Of a DNA stretch of 64,000 nucleotides, positions 36,838-46,055 are shown piece after piece; position 1 is the first letter of the stretch, and every line of letters starts with the position of its first letter. The stretch is from a bacterium endosymbiont of Pedicinus badii (GTDB lineage Bacteria; Pseudomonadota; Gammaproteobacteria; Enterobacterales; Enterobacteriaceae). The translations under genes were made by a program, and so were the position numbers. The notes below the pieces were generated by a model that was not told where the DNA came from, searched no databases, and was given only the letters and a program-made list of their open reading frames with translations. The stretch covers positions 62,001 through 126,000 of the forward strand of contig NZ_LKAS01000001.1 in NCBI RefSeq assembly GCF_002075085.1, read 5' to 3'.

Positions 36838-37781
36838 AAAATATACTTGGTTATCTAGAGAATATAAAAAATCTTTTTATTTACTAAAAAAAAAAGTCTA
36901 TATTAATTTATAGTAATTTTAAAAATAAGATAAAAAATATATGTTTTAAAATTTGTCAAAATATTTTGTGTGAAAATAAGGAAATTTATTCTTGTGAAAT
37001 TTGTAAGGCATGCAAATTATTTAAAAGTTATTTACATAAGAGATTTTTTTATTTTTCTTTTAAAAAAAGTTTTACAAAAGAGAAAATAGAAGAAGTACTT
37101 TTATTTCTTTCAAAAAATACTTATAAAGGTTTTGAAAAAAAAGAAAAAACTGTATTTTTGATCACTAATATTTCTATATTATCAGATATAAATCAGAAAA
37201 TACTTTCAAAAATTATTAGTCCTTCTAAAAAAAATTTATATTTTTTACTTAGTTCAGAAAGTTATAAAAAAAATTTTTATTTTTATAAAAGTCTTATTCC
37301 TATAATCAATATACCACCTCCAAGTGAAGAAAATGCAATAAAATGGATAAAAAGAAAATTTTTTTTAACAAAAGACGAAATTACTTTTGCAGTAAGAATT
37401 TCTGAAAATTATCCAATTGAAGCAGAAAGAGTATTGAAAAAAATATGGAAAGATAGGAAAAATTTTTGTTCTATTTTAAATAGATCTATTCTGAATAGAG
37501 ATCCCATAGATTTGTTTCTATTTTTTTATAAAAAAAAATACAAAACTATATTTTTATACTGGACAGTATCTTTTATAATAGATGCAGTAAAATGGAAAGC
37601 AGGAATAAAAAATTTCTTCTTTAATACTGATTGTATTTATATAATAAAAAATATTGGAGATAAATTCTCTACAAATTTTCTATTATCTACTATAGTGAAA
37701 TGGATTGATACAATAAAGATTATAGAAAAAGAAGAAAATATTGGAAGAGAAATGCTTATACTAAATAATTTAATTTTTTAA
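36821..37781 (+). CDS. holB: DNA polymerase III delta-prime subunit, frame broken at poly(A)
   Basis: HolB is part of the clamp loader. An ATG at 36821, overlapping tmk by 17 bases, begins KKYTWLSREYKKSF, like YPWLRPDFEKLV in E. coli. After ten A (36886-36895) the homologous reading moves to the next frame, KSILIYSNF, then SCEICKAC with the zinc Cys residues, then the helical C-terminal domain. Deleting one A gives about 319 residues (334 in E. coli). The lack of a Walker A is normal for enterobacterial delta-prime. A TTG at 36966 would lose about 47 residues. Confidence 0.82.
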
Positions 37782-37807
37782 AATTCTAAATTTTTTTAGA
37801 GGTATTT

Positions 37808-38584
37808 ATGTTTTTAGTGGATTCGCATTGTCACATTGATAAAATAAATGCTAAAAAAATAGGTAAAAATATTTCAGAAATAATAGAAAAAGCGAAAAAA
37901 AATCAAGTTCAGTATTTTTTATGTGTTTGCACAGAAATAAAAAATTTTCATAGTATGACTAAAATTCTTAAAAATTATAAAAATGTATTTTTTTCTTGCG
38001 GACAGCATCCTTTATATTTAAAAAATAGTTATGATTTTGATTTATTTATGCAGTTTTCTAAAGAAAAAAAAGTTATAGCTATAGGAGAAACAGGATTAGA
38101 TTTTTTAAAAGATAATAATAAAAAAGTTCAAGAAAATTCTTTTATAGAACATATAGATGTTGCAAAAAAAATTAAAAAACCTATTATAGTTCATTCAAGA
38201 TATGCAAAAAAAAGAACAATTGAAATTCTAAAAGATAATCAAGTCGATAAGTGTGGAGGTATATTGCATTGTTTTTCAGAAGATAAAAAAATGGCAAAAG
38301 ATTTATTAGATATGGGATTTTATATTTCTTTTTCTGGTATTATCACTTTTAAAAAGAACAGAAAAATAGAAGAAGTTGTAAAATATATTCCAAAAGATAG
38401 GATACTAATAGAAACAGATTCTCCATTTTTATCTCCAAATCCTGTACGAAAAGAAGAAAATCAACCTGCAAACGTTCGATACATTGCTAAAAAAATATCT
38501 GAAATTCGTGATGATGATATTAAAGATGTGTATTACTATACTTCAAATAATTTTTTTTCACTTTTTAATATGAAATTTCCTTAA
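37808..38584 (+). CDS. ycfH: TatD-family metal-dependent hydrolase YcfH
   Basis: A TIM-barrel metallohydrolase of the TatD family, 258 residues (265 in E. coli YcfH). It shows the metal ligands HxH in FLVDSHCHID, Glu in AIGETGLDF, His in IIVHSR, His in GGILHCF and the Asp in LIETDSPF. TatD relatives have DNase activity, but the physiological role of YcfH is unsettled. GAGG precedes the ATG. It follows holB as in E. coli. Confidence 0.93.
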   Translation: MFLVDSHCHIDKINAKKIGKNISEIIEKAKKNQVQYFLCVCTEIKNFHSMTKILKNYKNVFFSCGQHPLYLKNSYDFDLFMQFSKEKKVIAIGETGLDFLKDNNKKVQENSFIEHIDVAKKIKKPIIVHSRYAKKRTIEILKDNQVDKCGGILHCFSEDKKMAKDLLDMGFYISFSGIITFKKNRKIEEVVKYIPKDRILIETDSPFLSPNPVRKEENQPANVRYIAKKISEIRDDDIKDVYYYTSNNFFSLFNMKFP

Positions 38585-38595
38585 AATTAAATAAA

Positions 38596-38946
38596 ATGAA
38601 TATGAAAAATAGTAAAAAGAGTGTTTTTTTAGAAATTATTAGTAAGAAATCTAGTAAAATTTTATATCAAGACAATTACGTGACAGCATTTAGAGATATT
38701 AATCCTAAAGCTCCAGTACATATACTAATTGTTAGTAATGAATTAATACCTACTTTGAATAATATTAAAAGCAGACATAAAAATTTATTTAGTAGTTTTT
38801 TTCTAGCAGCAAAAAAAATAGCAAAGAAAGAAAAAATTAGTGATTCTGGATATAGAATAGTTATTAATTGCAATAAGGATGCTGGACAAGAAATATATCA
38901 CTTACATATGCACCTTTTAGGTGGGAAAAAATTAAAAAAAATATGA
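38596..38946 (+). CDS. hinT: HIT-family purine nucleoside phosphoramidase
   Basis: HinT hydrolyses AMP-lysine and similar phosphoramidates. The 116 residues compare with 119 in E. coli. YQDNYVTAFRDINPKAPVHIL and the histidine triad in EIYHLHMHLLGG are clear. The ATG at 38602 is an equally possible start. The stop overlaps the next gene by four bases (ATGA). Confidence 0.95.
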   Translation: MNMKNSKKSVFLEIISKKSSKILYQDNYVTAFRDINPKAPVHILIVSNELIPTLNNIKSRHKNLFSSFFLAAKKIAKKEKISDSGYRIVINCNKDAGQEIYHLHMHLLGGKKLKKI

Positions 38947-39529
38947 AAATTTTTATTTTTTTTATTCTACTTTTTAAAAAAATTTTGTATGTATACCAAA
39001 ATAATTTTTTTTGTATAGAAAAAAAAAATTTTTTTTTCAAAAATTTTTATTTTATAAATTATGAAAAAAATCAAGAAAATTTTTTAAAAAATAAAAAATT
39101 TACTAATGTTAGAAAAGATTTAGTTAATGTTTTTAAGACAATTAAAGAAAAATTATCTACTAAAGAAAGAGGAAAATTATTTATAGAAATTAGAAGAAAA
39201 AATTTTTTTCAGAATTTTTTTTTGAAAATAGAATACGTTTGATTATAGAAACAATTTTTAAAAAAGAACTTAGAGAATACTTCGAGGAAATTTGTATAGA
39301 AAAAATACAAAAAATTAAAAAGGATAATAAAATTCATGAAGATACTATACAGTCTTTGGAATTGATATTTAAAATTGCAGAACTTTTAGATGCTAGATAC
39401 ATACTTCTATGTGAAGTACAAAAAAAAGAAAATGATCAAATAGAAGAGCATTTAGAAATGCAATTTCAAATAATTTCTACAGAAAGTAGAGAAATTATAT
39501 GGAATTCTTCTATACTATACTTTCGATAA
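38943..39529 (+). CDS. lpoB: LpoB-like penicillin-binding-protein activator, frame broken at poly(T)
   Basis: In E. coli LpoB is an outer-membrane lipoprotein that activates PBP1B, encoded close to hinT. Here two frames meet at nine T (39215-39223). The first ends GKLFIEIRRKNFFQNFF, and the second gives ENRIRLIIETIFKKEL, then IAELLDARYILL and ESREIIWNSS, resembling LpoB IARNVGAHYVLY and TGEIIWSG. One extra T makes about 195 residues. A hydrophobic N-terminus is present, but no convincing lipobox (the only early Cys is in NFFC). The end overlaps mfd by 20 bases. Confidence 0.62.
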
Positions 39530-41531
39530 TTTTTTTAATTTCTTTAATTCTGAGCTCATAGTCTAAAATTTTTTTTCTAAACTGTATCATTCTTTCTTTG
39601 TTAGAAATACTAAATTTTTCGTATTTACTCAAATAAATAAGTTTTCTAGTTTTAATTTTATTTTTTTTATAAAATTTCAAAATTACTAGTTCTCCATCGA
39701 AAAACAATTTTTTAATTCCAATTTTCCTACAAAGTATTTTTATTTCTGCTATTTTCAATAAAAATATGGTTTCTTTAGGAACAGAACCAAATTTTTTTTC
39801 TAATTCTATTTTTAGTTTTTCTATTTCTTTTTTTGAAGAAAGATCTGCAATTTTTTTATAAAATTCTATTCTTAAATTTGGATTTTTTATATATTTTTTA
39901 GGAAAATTTGTAGGAACTAAAATTTCTACTTCAGTAGTTTTATCGTATTGTTCAAAAGCATACGAAACTTTTTTTTTATTTTTTAAGTTTTCTATAGCTT
40001 TTTTTAAAAAATACAAATGCATATTTATACCTATTGAATGAATAATTCCACTTTGTTTTTTTCCTAGTATTTCTCCTGATCCTCTATTTTTTAAATCTTG
40101 ATAAGATAAATGTAAACCTATTTGTTTATTTTTTTTACTAATTCTTAAAAAAGTGCGTATCCTATTTTTTGAAGTATTGCTGATATTTTTCGAGGTTATA
40201 ATGTATATAAAAGAACTTCTTTTAGATCTTCCTACTCTTCCTTTTAATTGATATAATTGCGACAATCCAAAATTTTCTCCTTTCTCAATGAAAATGGTAT
40301 TTACATTAGGTATATCTAAACCTATTTCTATTATTGTAGTACATACAAGTAAATCAAACTTTTTTTTATAAAAATTTTTTACTATTTTTTGTAAAATTTT
40401 TTTTTCCATATCACCATGGATAAAAGCTATTTGAATACTAGGAATTATATTTTTTATTTCATGTATAGTTTTTTGGATTTTTTTTATTCTATTTTGAATG
40501 TAAAATATTTGTCCTCCTCTAGAAATTTCTCGTAAAATTGCTTTTTTAATAGTATTTTTTTTATATTTTAGAATAAAAATTTTTGTAGGAATTCTATCTT
40601 TTGGAAAGGTAGAAATTTTTGAAATACTCATAAATTTGCTAATTACCATACTAGTAGTTCTAGGTATAGGAGTAGCACTTATTAGTAGTGTATCTATATT
40701 TTTTCCAATAGATTTCTGTATTTTTTCTTTTTCTAAAACTCCAAATTTATGTTCTTCATCTATAATAAGTAATCCTAAGTCAAACCAAAATACCTTAGAA
40801 TATAGTATTTTGTGTGTACTAATAACGATATCTACTAGTCCATATTTAATCGAATCAAAAATTTTTTTCTTTTCTTTTCCATTTTCAAATTTAGAGTAAA
40901 TTGCTGTACTTATAGAATATTTAAGAAGTCTTTTTTTAAAATTATGAAAATGTTGTTTTGCTAAAATAGTGCTAGGAACTAAAAAAAGAGTTTGTTTTTT
41001 GTTTTTCGAAGCTATAAATGCGGCGTGCATAGCCACTTCTGTTTTTCCAACTCCCGAATCTCCACATAAGAGTCTATTCATAGGATAGTTTCTATGCATA
41101 TCTTTTTTTATTTCTAAAATTGCTTTTTTCTGTTCTTTCGTTAATTTATAGGGAGAATTTTCATAAAATTCTATATAACTATTTATACTACAATTGAAAG
41201 AAAAACTTTTTTTACGAAATCGATTTGCGTATATTTCGAACAACTCTTTTGCTATTTTTTTAGTTAATTCAATATTTTTTTCTATTTTTCTCTTCCAAGA
41301 AAAACTTCTTAAACTATCTAATACAATTTTTTTATTATCAAAATTTTTGTATTTCTTAACTAAATCTAAAGAACTTATCGGAACATATAACTTATCTTGA
41401 TCCGCATATTGCAAAACAATGTACTCACTTTCTATTTTTCTATTTATAATTGTTTCTGTTCCTAAATACTTTCCTAACCCGTACTTTAAATGTACTAAAA
41501 TATCTTTATTTTTAAATCTATTTTTTTGCAT
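39510..41531 (-). CDS. mfd: Transcription-repair coupling factor Mfd lacking its N-terminal repair module
   Basis: Mfd is a translocase that removes stalled RNA polymerase. The 673 residues cover only the C-terminal part of the 1148-residue E. coli protein: an RNA-polymerase-interacting domain (VHLKYGLGKYLG, residues 13-60), two RecA-like domains with Walker A GDSGVGKTE at 157-165, DEEH near 255 and GRVGRS, and the D7 domain. The UvrB-like, UvrA-binding domains are absent, and only 84 bases separate the start from lolC. The uvrB and uvrC neighbours expected near bioD and pgsA are also missing, so it probably rescues polymerase without repair. Confidence 0.92.
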   Translation of the reverse strand: MQKNRFKNKDILVHLKYGLGKYLGTETIINRKIESEYIVLQYADQDKLYVPISSLDLVKKYKNFDNKKIVLDSLRSFSWKRKIEKNIELTKKIAKELFEIYANRFRKKSFSFNCSINSYIEFYENSPYKLTKEQKKAILEIKKDMHRNYPMNRLLCGDSGVGKTEVAMHAAFIASKNKKQTLFLVPSTILAKQHFHNFKKRLLKYSISTAIYSKFENGKEKKKIFDSIKYGLVDIVISTHKILYSKVFWFDLGLLIIDEEHKFGVLEKEKIQKSIGKNIDTLLISATPIPRTTSMVISKFMSISKISTFPKDRIPTKIFILKYKKNTIKKAILREISRGGQIFYIQNRIKKIQKTIHEIKNIIPSIQIAFIHGDMEKKILQKIVKNFYKKKFDLLVCTTIIEIGLDIPNVNTIFIEKGENFGLSQLYQLKGRVGRSKRSSFIYIITSKNISNTSKNRIRTFLRISKKNKQIGLHLSYQDLKNRGSGEILGKKQSGIIHSIGINMHLYFLKKAIENLKNKKKVSYAFEQYDKTTEVEILVPTNFPKKYIKNPNLRIEFYKKIADLSSKKEIEKLKIELEKKFGSVPKETIFLLKIAEIKILCRKIGIKKLFFDGELVILKFYKKNKIKTRKLIYLSKYEKFSISNKERMIQFRKKILDYELRIKEIKKIIESIV

Positions 41532-41615
41532 GAGTGTTAATTAAGATAAATTTTTAATTTCCTAATTTTTTTTTTTTTAATATACTAATTTATAATAAAT
41601 ATTTGGAAATACCTA

Positions 41616-42833
41616 ATGTGCAAAAATTATATACTTTACATTATAATAAAGAAATTGCAATATAAAAAAATAAGAAAATCTAAAAAATTAGTTTCTTTCA
41701 TTTTTTCTTTTAGTATTATATTTGGTGTATCATTTACTATATTTATAGTGTCATTTATAAATGGTTTTGAAAACACATTTGAAAAGAAAGTGCTGAGATT
41801 CATTCCACACATTATACTAAAAAGTAAAAAAGAAGAGATAGATAAAAAAGAAATTTTTAAAATTTTTAATAAAATAGAAAAAAAATCTCTTTTACAAATA
41901 GAAAAAATAGTTCCTTTAGAAAGAAAAGAAATAATACTATACAATAAGAAAAATTTTTTTTATGTGAATTTATTAGGAATAGAGGATATAGAAAAGAATC
42001 TATTTTTTACAAAAAAATTTTTTCTACTGAAAAATCAAAAGAATTATGTAGATAATTTTTTATACATTAGTTCTTATCTATCTAATAAAATTCGTGCAAA
42101 TATTGGAGAAAAAATAAAATTTATTTTGCCTAATTTTAAGTACGATAGTATTCTACAAAATTTTTTTTCTCCAAAAATTTTTACTATTTCTGGAATTTTT
42201 GAAACAGAAAGTGAAATAGATTTTAATTTTGTTTTTACAGAAAAAAAAAATTTAAAAAACCTATTTGGAAATGATAGTACTTCAGAAGTTTACATTTTTA
42301 TTAAAAAACCGAATGAATTTTACAATTTGAAAAAAATAAAATCCTATATTCCAAATCAATACATAGTAAAAGATTGGAAAGAAACAAAATCTTCTTTATT
42401 CAATGCAGTAAAATTAGAAAAGTATACTACAGTTGTATTATTTTCTTTGGTACTTTTAGTTTCTATATTTAATATTATCACAATAGTATTATTCAATTCT
42501 TTAGAAAAAAATAGAGAAATTTATATATTTCGTATGCAAGGAATGACAAAAAAAAAAATACTCTATATATATATCTTAAAAGAAATTTTTATTGGAATTA
42601 TTGCAACTCTTTTCGGTGTTTTAGTAGGATTTTTGCTAACTAAAAATATTAATTTTGTACTCTATTTTTTAAATATTTTTGATAAAAATACTTTTCTCCC
42701 TTATTTAATAAACTTTAATCAAATTTTTTATATAGCAATTTTTTTTATTATTTTAATTGCTTTATCTACAGTTTTATCTATTTCGTATACAATTAATCAT
42801 TCTCATTCATTAAAATATTTAAAAGATGAGTAA
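41616..42833 (+). CDS. lolC: Lipoprotein-releasing permease LolC
   Basis: LolC and LolE form the membrane part of the LolCDE complex, which extracts outer-membrane lipoproteins from the inner membrane. The 405 residues compare with 399 in E. coli. One membrane helix near residues 28-50 (with SFINGFE after it) precedes a large periplasmic domain, and three helices follow near 270-400. It is the first gene of the run, divergent from mfd. The end overlaps lolD by eight bases. Confidence 0.92.
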   Translation: MCKNYILYIIIKKLQYKKIRKSKKLVSFIFSFSIIFGVSFTIFIVSFINGFENTFEKKVLRFIPHIILKSKKEEIDKKEIFKIFNKIEKKSLLQIEKIVPLERKEIILYNKKNFFYVNLLGIEDIEKNLFFTKKFFLLKNQKNYVDNFLYISSYLSNKIRANIGEKIKFILPNFKYDSILQNFFSPKIFTISGIFETESEIDFNFVFTEKKNLKNLFGNDSTSEVYIFIKKPNEFYNLKKIKSYIPNQYIVKDWKETKSSLFNAVKLEKYTTVVLFSLVLLVSIFNIITIVLFNSLEKNREIYIFRMQGMTKKKILYIYILKEIFIGIIATLFGVLVGFLLTKNINFVLYFLNIFDKNTFLPYLINFNQIFYIAIFFIILIALSTVLSISYTINHSHSLKYLKDE

Positions 42834-43485
42834 AAAAAAATTACTAATTTGTAAAAATTTAGTTAAAAAATATAAAAATAGTAAAATTTTGGCTTTATCT
42901 AAAATTAATCTAGAATTGGATTATGGAGAAATTTTGGTAATTTCCGGAAAATCTGGATCTGGAAAAAGTACGTTATTAAGTTTGATAGCTAAATTTGAAG
43001 AACCAACTCTTGGAAATATATATTTTAAAGGAATTCTTCTAAAAAAAATTTCAGATAAAAATATGTCTATTTTAAGAAATAGAAATATAGGATTTATACA
43101 TCAATTTCATTATCTTCTATCAGATTTTTCTATTTTAGAAAATGTTATGCTTCCATCTTTAATATACGGTAATAAAATAAAAGAATCCGAAAAAAAAGCA
43201 AAAGTACTACTAAAAAAATTCGGACTTTATGAAAAAATACATTTTTTTCCAGGAGAATTATCTGGAGGAGAAAATCAAAGAGTTGCTATTGCAAGAGCTA
43301 TAGTTAACCATCCTGATCTAATTTTAGCAGATGAGCCTACTGGAAATTTAGATAAAGAAAATACAGAAATTGTAATAGAAATTTTCAAAAAAATAAATAG
43401 GGAGTATAAAACTTCAATCATTATCGTTACACACGATAAGAAAATTATAAATACATTCAAAAAAAATATAGTAATAAAAAAATAA
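42826..43485 (+). CDS. lolD: Lipoprotein-releasing ATPase LolD
   Basis: LolD powers LolCE. The 219 residues include Walker A SGKSGSGKST, the Q-loop in HQFHYLLSDFS, signature ELSGGENQRVAIARA, Walker B LILADEPTGNLD and the switch His in IVTHD. It is about 14 residues shorter than E. coli LolD at the C-terminus. It overlaps lolC and directly abuts lolE, so the three genes are one translation-coupled operon. Confidence 0.96.
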   Translation: MSKKKLLICKNLVKKYKNSKILALSKINLELDYGEILVISGKSGSGKSTLLSLIAKFEEPTLGNIYFKGILLKKISDKNMSILRNRNIGFIHQFHYLLSDFSILENVMLPSLIYGNKIKESEKKAKVLLKKFGLYEKIHFFPGELSGGENQRVAIARAIVNHPDLILADEPTGNLDKENTEIVIEIFKKINREYKTSIIIVTHDKKIINTFKKNIVIKK

Positions 43486-44685
43486 ATGTTTACTTTTCCT
43501 ATTTCTTTAAAATTTGCTCTAAAATTTAGTAAAACAAAAAATAACAAAAATAAATTCTTAGTATCCGTTATATCTATAATAGGAATTACGATAGGAACGG
43601 CTGTATTAATTATTTCTATAGGAGTTATGAACGGATTTGAAAAAGAAATTAGTAGGTATATATCTTCTAAAATTTTACACGGCAACATACTTTTGGATAA
43701 TACAACTTCTGTAACACTTAAAAAAATTAATGAACTTAATCAAAATAAAGACTACTTTCTTATACCGTACATTCAGTTTTCTGGAGTAGTAAAACATAAA
43801 AATCAACTTCATGTTATTAATATGCATGGAATACCGTATTTTTCTGAAAAATACTTAGGATTAGAAACAAAAAATATAGGAGAAAATGAAATTTTTATTA
43901 GTAAAAAAATTTCTGATTTGTTGAAATTAAATATAGGAGATCATATAGAATTGTTTTTTTTTTCTGAAAAAAAAGAAAAAAATATAAAAAGTATCAGAAT
44001 AAAAATAAAAAAAATAGTTTTTTTAGAAGAAGAATTTGATAAAGGAATGGGTTGGATTTCTTTAAAATATGCACAAAAAATCCTAAATAAATTAAACAGA
44101 ATAGATGGAATTTTCGTAAAAGTACAAAAAATATTCGAAACTACTAAAATAATTAAAAAAATAAAGAAAAATTTAAAAGAAAAAATAACTTATTATTATA
44201 CTTGGTTGGACACACATGGATACATATACCAAGATATACAAACAGTTAGATATATAGTGTTTTTATCAGTTTTCTCAATTATGTTTCTTTCTTTTCTAAA
44301 TATAGCGTTTGTTATGATTATTTCTATAAAGGAAAAAAGTATAGAAATAGTAATTTTACAATCTTTAGGAGCTAAAAAAAGTTTTATACACAGAATTTTT
44401 TTTTGGTATAGTTTTATAATTTCTGGTATAGGAAATATCTTAGGTTTTTTAATAGGAGCTATAATTGCTAAAAATCTTTTTCCTATAGTGGAATTTTTAG
44501 AAAAAACTCTTTTTCAAAATAAAGTTTTTTTTAAAGAAACTTACTTTATAGAAGAGTTTACTCCAGAAATAGAAGTTTTTGAAATATTTTTACTATTCTT
44601 TATTTCCTTATTTTTTTGTATAATTTTTAGTCTTTATCCAACTTATTTGGTAACGAGAAAAAAAATAAGCTATTTTTTAAAATAG
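43486..44685 (+). CDS. lolE: Lipoprotein-releasing permease LolE
   Basis: The second permease of LolCDE, 399 residues (414 in E. coli). ISIIGITIGTAVLIISIGVMNGFE forms the first helix and its conserved exit, a periplasmic domain follows, and three helices close the protein near residues 260-395. The order C-D-E and the family signature MNGFE assign it. The C-terminal end overlaps purB, on the other strand, by 16 bases. LolA and LolB are not encoded in the places where E. coli has them. Confidence 0.92.
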   Translation: MFTFPISLKFALKFSKTKNNKNKFLVSVISIIGITIGTAVLIISIGVMNGFEKEISRYISSKILHGNILLDNTTSVTLKKINELNQNKDYFLIPYIQFSGVVKHKNQLHVINMHGIPYFSEKYLGLETKNIGENEIFISKKISDLLKLNIGDHIELFFFSEKKEKNIKSIRIKIKKIVFLEEEFDKGMGWISLKYAQKILNKLNRIDGIFVKVQKIFETTKIIKKIKKNLKEKITYYYTWLDTHGYIYQDIQTVRYIVFLSVFSIMFLSFLNIAFVMIISIKEKSIEIVILQSLGAKKSFIHRIFFWYSFIISGIGNILGFLIGAIIAKNLFPIVEFLEKTLFQNKVFFKETYFIEEFTPEIEVFEIFLLFFISLFFCIIFSLYPTYLVTRKKISYFLK

Positions 44686-46055
44686 TAAAAAAAATTTTTC
44701 AAAATTTTTTTAGAAATTCCAATATATTTTTCTGGTCGTAGAGAATATAGTCTATTTTTCTCTTTTTCTGTAACTGGAATATTTTTAATAATTTCTCTAA
44801 TTTTATTTTTATCTATTTTATTTTCATGAAAGATGTTTTTTATTTTTTCGTAAGAATCAGAAATTTTATTTTTTCTCATTATTGTTTGTATAGGTTCTAA
44901 AAGAATTTTCCAATTTTTTTCTATATCTTTTGTAATATTTTTTTGATTTATGCGTAACTTTTTAAATCCATGAAGAAAAATTCTATAAGACTGTATAGAA
45001 TGAGCTATAGAAACTCCTAAATTTCTTAAAATTGTTGAATCTTTTAAATCTCTTTGCCATCTTGATACAGTTGCATTATTAATTATGCAATTCATTATTG
45101 CATTAGATATTTCTAAATTTCCTTCTGAATTTTCAAATTCAATTGGATTTATTTTGTGAGGCATTGTAGATGAACCAATTTCTTGCTTATTAGAATTTTT
45201 TTTGAAGTATCCTATTGCGTTGTATCTCCAAATATCTCTATTAATTTGAATAAGAATATTATTGAATCTTACGATACAACTTAGATATTCTGCAATATAG
45301 TCGTGAGGTTCTATTTGAGTAGTATACGGATTCCAAGAAATTCCTAGATCTTCCACGAATTTTTTTGAAAATTTTTCCCAATCAATTTTTGGGTATGCAA
45401 AAGTATGAGCATTAAAACTTCCTATAGCTCCATTAATTTTTCCTAAAATCTTTGTTTTTTTCAATTGTTTATATTGTCTTAATAATCTATAAGAAAAGTT
45501 TATTATTTCCTTACACAAAGTAGTAGGAATAGCAACTTCTCCATGAGTTCTTCCAAGAATAACAGTATTTTTATTAAAAAAAGCAAAAATATTAATAACA
45601 CTAATTATTTTTTTCCATATGGGTAAAATAAAAAATTTTTTTGTTTTTAGTAAAATAATTGCATAAGAAAGATTATTAATATCTTCAGAAGTACATGCAA
45701 AATGTATAAATTCTTTGTATAGAGAAATACGAAAATTTTTACTAATTTTTTCTTTTATAAAGTATTCAATAGATTTTACATCATGATTAGTTTTTTTTTC
45801 TATTTCTTTTATTTTTTTTGCATCTTGCAAATTAAAAAAACGATAGATATTATCAAGAAAATTTACTTCTTTTTTTGTAAATTTCGGAATTTCTTTTATT
45901 CTTTTATAAAAAGAGAGTTTCTTAAACCATTCTATTTCAATAAATATTCTATTTTTAATTAATCCGTACTCACTAAACATAGATCTTAAAAAAAATAGAT
46001 TTTTTCCATATCTTCCATCTATAGGAGAAATAGCTGTTAATTCTGATAGTTTCAT
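44670..46055 (-). CDS. purB: Adenylosuccinate lyase
   Basis: PurB removes fumarate from SAICAR and from adenylosuccinate in purine synthesis. The 461 residues compare with 456 in E. coli. The superfamily signature SSTMPHKINPIEFENSEGN with the flexible catalytic-Ser loop is intact, as are GRTHGEVAIPTT and TSEDINNLSY. It follows mnmA with a four-base overlap. hflD, which separates them in E. coli, is lost. Confidence 0.97.
   Translation of the reverse strand: MKLSELTAISPIDGRYGKNLFFLRSMFSEYGLIKNRIFIEIEWFKKLSFYKRIKEIPKFTKKEVNFLDNIYRFFNLQDAKKIKEIEKKTNHDVKSIEYFIKEKISKNFRISLYKEFIHFACTSEDINNLSYAIILLKTKKFFILPIWKKIISVINIFAFFNKNTVILGRTHGEVAIPTTLCKEIINFSYRLLRQYKQLKKTKILGKINGAIGSFNAHTFAYPKIDWEKFSKKFVEDLGISWNPYTTQIEPHDYIAEYLSCIVRFNNILIQINRDIWRYNAIGYFKKNSNKQEIGSSTMPHKINPIEFENSEGNLEISNAIMNCIINNATVSRWQRDLKDSTILRNLGVSIAHSIQSYRIFLHGFKKLRINQKNITKDIEKNWKILLEPIQTIMRKNKISDSYEKIKNIFHENKIDKNKIREIIKNIPVTEKEKNRLYSLRPEKYIGISKKILKNFFYYFKK

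Noticed and set aside
36966-37781. holB starting at TTG 36966
   Set aside because: Conserved sequence continues upstream in the same frame to the A10 tract and then in the neighbouring frame to ATG 36821.
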